Assembly: GCF_000010125.1 (NCBI RefSeq)
Contig: NC_007350.1
Span: 868,001 to 932,000 of the forward strand
Length of the DNA: 64,000 nt
Direction of reading: 5' to 3'
Origin: Staphylococcus saprophyticus subsp. saprophyticus ATCC 15305 = NCTC 7292
GTDB taxonomy: Bacteria; Bacillota; Bacilli; Staphylococcales; Staphylococcaceae
Both the position numbers and the translations under genes were made by a program. The notes below the pieces were generated by a model that had not been told where the DNA came from, searched no databases, and saw only the letters and a program-made list of their open reading frames with translations. This document shows, piece after piece, positions 61,176 through 64,000 of this stretch (positions within the stretch are counted from its first letter, which is position 1; every line of letters begins with the position of its first letter).

Positions 61176-62495
61176 ATGAGATACTGGACTGCAACCCGCT
61201 TAGCAAAATTGGCAAGGCAAGCAAGTAAAGCTGCTGGCAAAAAAGGCACAGACTTGCCCGGTCAAGTAGCTAGAAGAGTAGATAAAAATATATTAAGAAA
61301 GTTAGCATCTCAAGTTGATGAGATTGTTTTTATAAGTGGTACGAATGGGAAAACAACCACTTCAAACCTAATCGGTCATACATTAAAAGCTAATGATATA
61401 GAAATCATACATAATAATGAAGGCGCAAATATGGCTGCAGGTATTACATCTGCTTTTATTTTGCAAAATAAGAAAAATACAAAAATCGCAGTCATTGAAA
61501 TTGACGAGGGCTCTATTCCGAGAGTGCTTAACGAAGTAACACCAACGATGATGGTTGTTACGAATTTCTTCCGAGATCAAATGGACCGTTTTGGTGAAAT
61601 TGATATTATGGTTAATAACATAGCAAAGGCGATTAATAATAAGGGCATTAAATTATTATTGAATGCAGATGATCCATTTGTGAGTAGGTTGAAAATTGCG
61701 AGTGACACGGTTGTTTACTATGGCATGAAGGCACACGCACACGAATTTGAACAAAGTACAATGAATGAAAGCCGTTATTGTCCAAACTGCGGACGTTTAC
61801 TCCATTATGACTATATCCAATATAACCAAATTGGTCATTATCACTGTGAATGTGGTTTTAAACGTGAGGATACACAATATGAAGTATCCTCATTTACACT
61901 GACACCGTTTATAAACTTAAATATTGGTTCTAAAACGTTTAATATGAAAATAGCTGGTGATTTTAATGCTTATAACGCGATTGCTGCATATTCTGTATTA
62001 AGAGAGTTAGGCATTAATGATGACGGCATCAGAAAAGGTTTTGAAACGTATACATCAGACAACGGCCGTATGCAATATTTTAAACAAGATAGCAAAGAAG
62101 CTATGATAAACTTAGCCAAAAATCCTGCAGGGATGAACGCAAGTCTCTCAGTAGGTGAACAATTAAGCGGTAGTAAGGTTTACCTTATCAGTTTAAATGA
62201 TAATGCTGCAGATGGTAGAGATACATCGTGGATATATGATGCAGATTTTGAAAAATTAACAAGACAACAAATAGAGACAATTATTGTTACAGGAACTAGA
62301 GCAGAAGAACTTCAATTAAGATTAAAATTGGCTGGTGTTACAGTACCTGTTATCTTAGAGCGCGATATTTACAAAGCGACTGCTAAATCTATGGAATATA
62401 AAGAGAGCTTTACTGTAGCAATTCCAAATTATTCTTCGCTCGCACCTATGTTAGAACAATTAAACCACTCTTTTGAGGAGGTCAAAGCGAAATGA
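61176..62495 (+). CDS. murT: MurT, lipid II isoglutaminyl synthase subunit
   Basis: A 439-residue Mur-ligase-like protein. The ATP loop is [14 protein letters not shown] (about residues 50-63). The four-Cys zinc-ribbon insert is [18 protein letters not shown] (about residues 202-225). The C-terminal DUF1727 domain follows. With GatD it amidates the D-Glu of lipid II, a step essential in staphylococci. It overlaps gatD by four bases. GAGGAGGA site. Confidence 0.97.
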   Translation: MRYWTATRLAKLARQASKAAGKKGTDLPGQVARRVDKNILRKLASQVDEIVFISGTNGKTTTSNLIGHTLKANDIEIIHNNEGANMAAGITSAFILQNKKNTKIAVIEIDEGSIPRVLNEVTPTMMVVTNFFRDQMDRFGEIDIMVNNIAKAINNKGIKLLLNADDPFVSRLKIASDTVVYYGMKAHAHEFEQSTMNESRYCPNCGRLLHYDYIQYNQIGHYHCECGFKREDTQYEVSSFTLTPFINLNIGSKTFNMKIAGDFNAYNAIAAYSVLRELGINDDGIRKGFETYTSDNGRMQYFKQDSKEAMINLAKNPAGMNASLSVGEQLSGSKVYLISLNDNAADGRDTSWIYDADFEKLTRQQIETIIVTGTRAEELQLRLKLAGVTVPVILERDIYKATAKSMEYKESFTVAIPNYSSLAPMLEQLNHSFEEVKAK

Positions 62496-63211
62496 ATGAA
62501 TTAACTGTTTATCATTTTATGCCTGATAAATTAAATTTATATAGTGATATTGGTAATATCATTGCGTTAAGACAACGTGCTAAATTGAGGAATATCCAAT
62601 TAAATGTAGTTGATATCAATGAAACAGAAGGTATCACGCTAGATAACTGTGATATATTTTTCATTGGTGGTGGCAGTGATAGAGAACAAGCCTTGGCTAC
62701 GAAAGAATTAAGCAAAATAAAAACGGTATTGAAAGATGCCATTGAAGAAGGCATGCCCGGTCTGACAATTTGTGGTGGGTATCAGTTCTTGGGGAGTAAA
62801 TACATTACACCAGATGGTACAGAATTAGCTGGTTTAAATATTTTAGACTTTTATACTGAGTCACAAACAAATCGTCTTACAGGCGATATTGTGATTGAAA
62901 GTAAAACTTTTGGAACAATAGTTGGTTTTGAAAATCATGGTGGCCGTACATATCATAAATTTGGTACTTTAGGTCACGTTACACATGGATATGGAAATAA
63001 TGATGAAGATGCAAAAGAAGGTATTCATTATAAAAATCTATTAGGTACATATTTACATGGTCCAATTTTACCAAAAAACCATGAAATTACTGATTATTTA
63101 TTAGAAAAAGCATGTGAACGTAAAGGCATTGCTTTTGAGCCTAAACAAGTAGATAATACTGAAGAAGAAGCTGCTAAACAAGTTATTGTTGATCGCGTAG
63201 CTAAAAATTAA
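62492..63211 (+). CDS. gatD: GatD, glutamine amidotransferase subunit
   Basis: A 239-residue class I (CobB/CobQ-like) glutaminase partner of MurT. The nucleophile Cys is in [11 protein letters not shown] (about residue 94), and the His is in [14 protein letters not shown] (about residue 189). It supplies ammonia to MurT. The start ATGA overlaps the murT stop. About 40 bases later an insertion sequence begins. Confidence 0.97.
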   Translation: MNELTVYHFMPDKLNLYSDIGNIIALRQRAKLRNIQLNVVDINETEGITLDNCDIFFIGGGSDREQALATKELSKIKTVLKDAIEEGMPGLTICGGYQFLGSKYITPDGTELAGLNILDFYTESQTNRLTGDIVIESKTFGTIVGFENHGGRTYHKFGTLGHVTHGYGNNDEDAKEGIHYKNLLGTYLHGPILPKNHEITDYLLEKACERKGIAFEPKQVDNTEEEAAKQVIVDRVAKN

Positions 63212-63302
63212 ATTATAAAAAAGCACACTCGTAAAGCGATATGAATTTGATGTGCACCCCAAAAGTTGGACTAAAAATCTAACTTTTAGGGGTGTATTTT
63301 TT

Positions 63303-63840
63303 ATGGGCAAACATTACAAATATGAATTTAAATTAAAGGTAGTTCAAGAATATTTGAATAGTTTATTAGGTTATAGAGCATTAACAAAGAAATATGAAAT
63401 ATCGATAAAAGTTTAATCGAAAGGTGGGTTACACAATATAAAGAATTTGGACCCGAAGGGTTAAGTAAACGATTGAAAATAAAGTTTATACTAGAGAATT
63501 TAAGCTATATGTTTTAAGATTTAGACAAGAAAACATGTTGTCTTATCGAGAAACAGCAAGCCATTTTAAAATAAGTAATAGCGCCATGATATGTGCTTGG
63601 CAACGTATATTTGAAGAGAAAGGTATCCTCGGACTAAACAACAATCGGAAAGGACGTCCAAATAAAATGGATAAAAAACATTCGAAAGTAAAGTCTAAAT
63701 CAACCGAATTAAAAGAAAGTGAACGCGAGGAATTAGAAAGACTAAGAAATGAAAATGAGATATTAAAAGCAGGTATAGCTTATCAAAAAAAGTTACAAGC
63801 CTTGACTCAAAATTACGAAACAAAACATTCGAAAAGGTAA
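63303..63840 (+). pseudogene. IS150-like transposase OrfA, two frameshifts
   Basis: The start MGKHYKYEFKLKVVQEYLN opens OrfA but hits TAA at 63414 after a one-base loss near 63405. The middle (SLIERWVTQYKEFGPEGL) is in the next frame and breaks again near 63480. The last part (63535-63840) is the third frame: a second HTH (YRETASHFKISNSAMICAWQ) and a leucine-zipper-like helix rich in ELERLRNENEILK. Two one-base deletions are the simplest reading. Without OrfA the element is probably immobile unless supplied in trans. Confidence 0.8.
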
Positions 63841-64000
63841 AAATCATAAAAGTATTACATGAAACATTAAATTTTGGGCTCAGTCTATTATTTAAAGTTT
63901 CAAAAGTAGCTAAATCTGTTTATTACTATTGGCTAGAACGTTTTAAACAACCAAATAAAGATAAAGAATTAATTGAAACTATTAAAGCGATATGTGAAGA
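63810..64000 (+). CDS. IS150-like transposase OrfB, N-terminal part
   Basis: The frame -1 relative to OrfA is open from about 63810 to the window end, reading VKIIKVLHETLNFGLSLL, then KVAKSVYYYWLERFKQPNKD, matching the start of IS150 OrfB. No ATG is obvious; in this group OrfB is made as an OrfAB fusion by -1 frameshifting. The DDE catalytic domain would lie beyond the window. Confidence 0.7.

Larger units (their letters stand above)
63251..64000 (+). mobile_element. IS3-family (IS150-like) insertion sequence, left part
   Basis: The left end begins near TGTGCACCCCAAAAGTT (63251), followed by an inner palindrome CACCCC..AAAAGTT (63255-63267) with AACTTTTAGGGGTG (63281-63294). orfA follows and orfB runs off the window, so the right end and any target duplication are not visible. 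Overall organisation (IR with CCCCAAAAGTT, HTH OrfA, YYYW OrfB, -1 frame between them) matches the IS150 group of IS3. Confidence 0.8.

Overview
This window is chromosomal DNA from a low-GC Firmicute and is almost certainly a Staphylococcus. It carries the complete agr quorum-sensing locus with RNAIII, next to sdrH-mroQ-groES-groEL, then the pmt (phenol-soluble modulin exporter) operon, nos-pheA, pncB-nadE, purB, pcrB-pcrA-ligA-camS, putP, gatCAB, dgkB, dinB, ftnA and murT-gatD. This gene order follows the Staphylococcus core backbone. The pheromone core predicted from AgrD, INPCFGYT, is one I associate with S. saprophyticus, so the S. saprophyticus group is the best guess, from memory and not from a search.

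Layout. 1-620: end of a thiosulfate/sulfur transporter (tsuA-tsuB like). 694-4182: sucrose use (scrR, scrB, scrK). 4259-7042, minus strand: agrA, agrC, agrD, agrB from promoter P2. About 7400-7799, plus strand: RNAIII, whose delta-hemolysin frame is cut to 14 codons. 7801-9386: nitrilase-family hydrolase and nitroreductase. 9579-14259: sdrH surface protein, mroQ protease and the groESL chaperonin with CIRCE and CtsR-like sites. 14.5-18.1 kb: a small orphan gene, a MarR regulator, an acetyltransferase, a DinB-like protein and an aminotransferase. About 18.2-18.5 kb: a type I toxin with a LexA box. 19.0-22.6 kb: pmtR-pmtABCD, with pmtA frameshifted at a run of seven A. 22.6-28.9 kb: thioredoxin-like protein, DUF1700/DUF4097 pair, C45 hydrolase, small peptides, a YolD-like SOS gene and a lactonase. 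About 29 kb: a second type I toxin-antitoxin pair. 29.5-45 kb: metabolism (aldehyde dehydrogenase, ppaC, nicotinamidase-like hydrolase, beta-helix protein, SdcS-like symporter, pheA, nos, pncB, nadE, purB). 43.8-62 kb: replication/repair, lipoprotein, translation and cell-wall genes. 63.25 kb to the end: the left part of an IS3-family (IS150-like) element with a decayed orfA.

How it fits together. AgrB and probably MroQ process AgrD to the cyclic peptide, AgrC/AgrA sense it, and AgrA drives P2 and P3. In other staphylococci, Agr output includes delta-toxin and the PSMs exported by Pmt. Here both the delta-toxin frame (early TAA) and the PmtA ATPase (one missing A) appear damaged or conditionally expressed, which is the most interesting theme of the window. 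A second theme is SOS control: near-identical LexA-type boxes precede a small membrane toxin and a YolD-like gene. I saw no tRNA, rRNA, CRISPR array or prophage.
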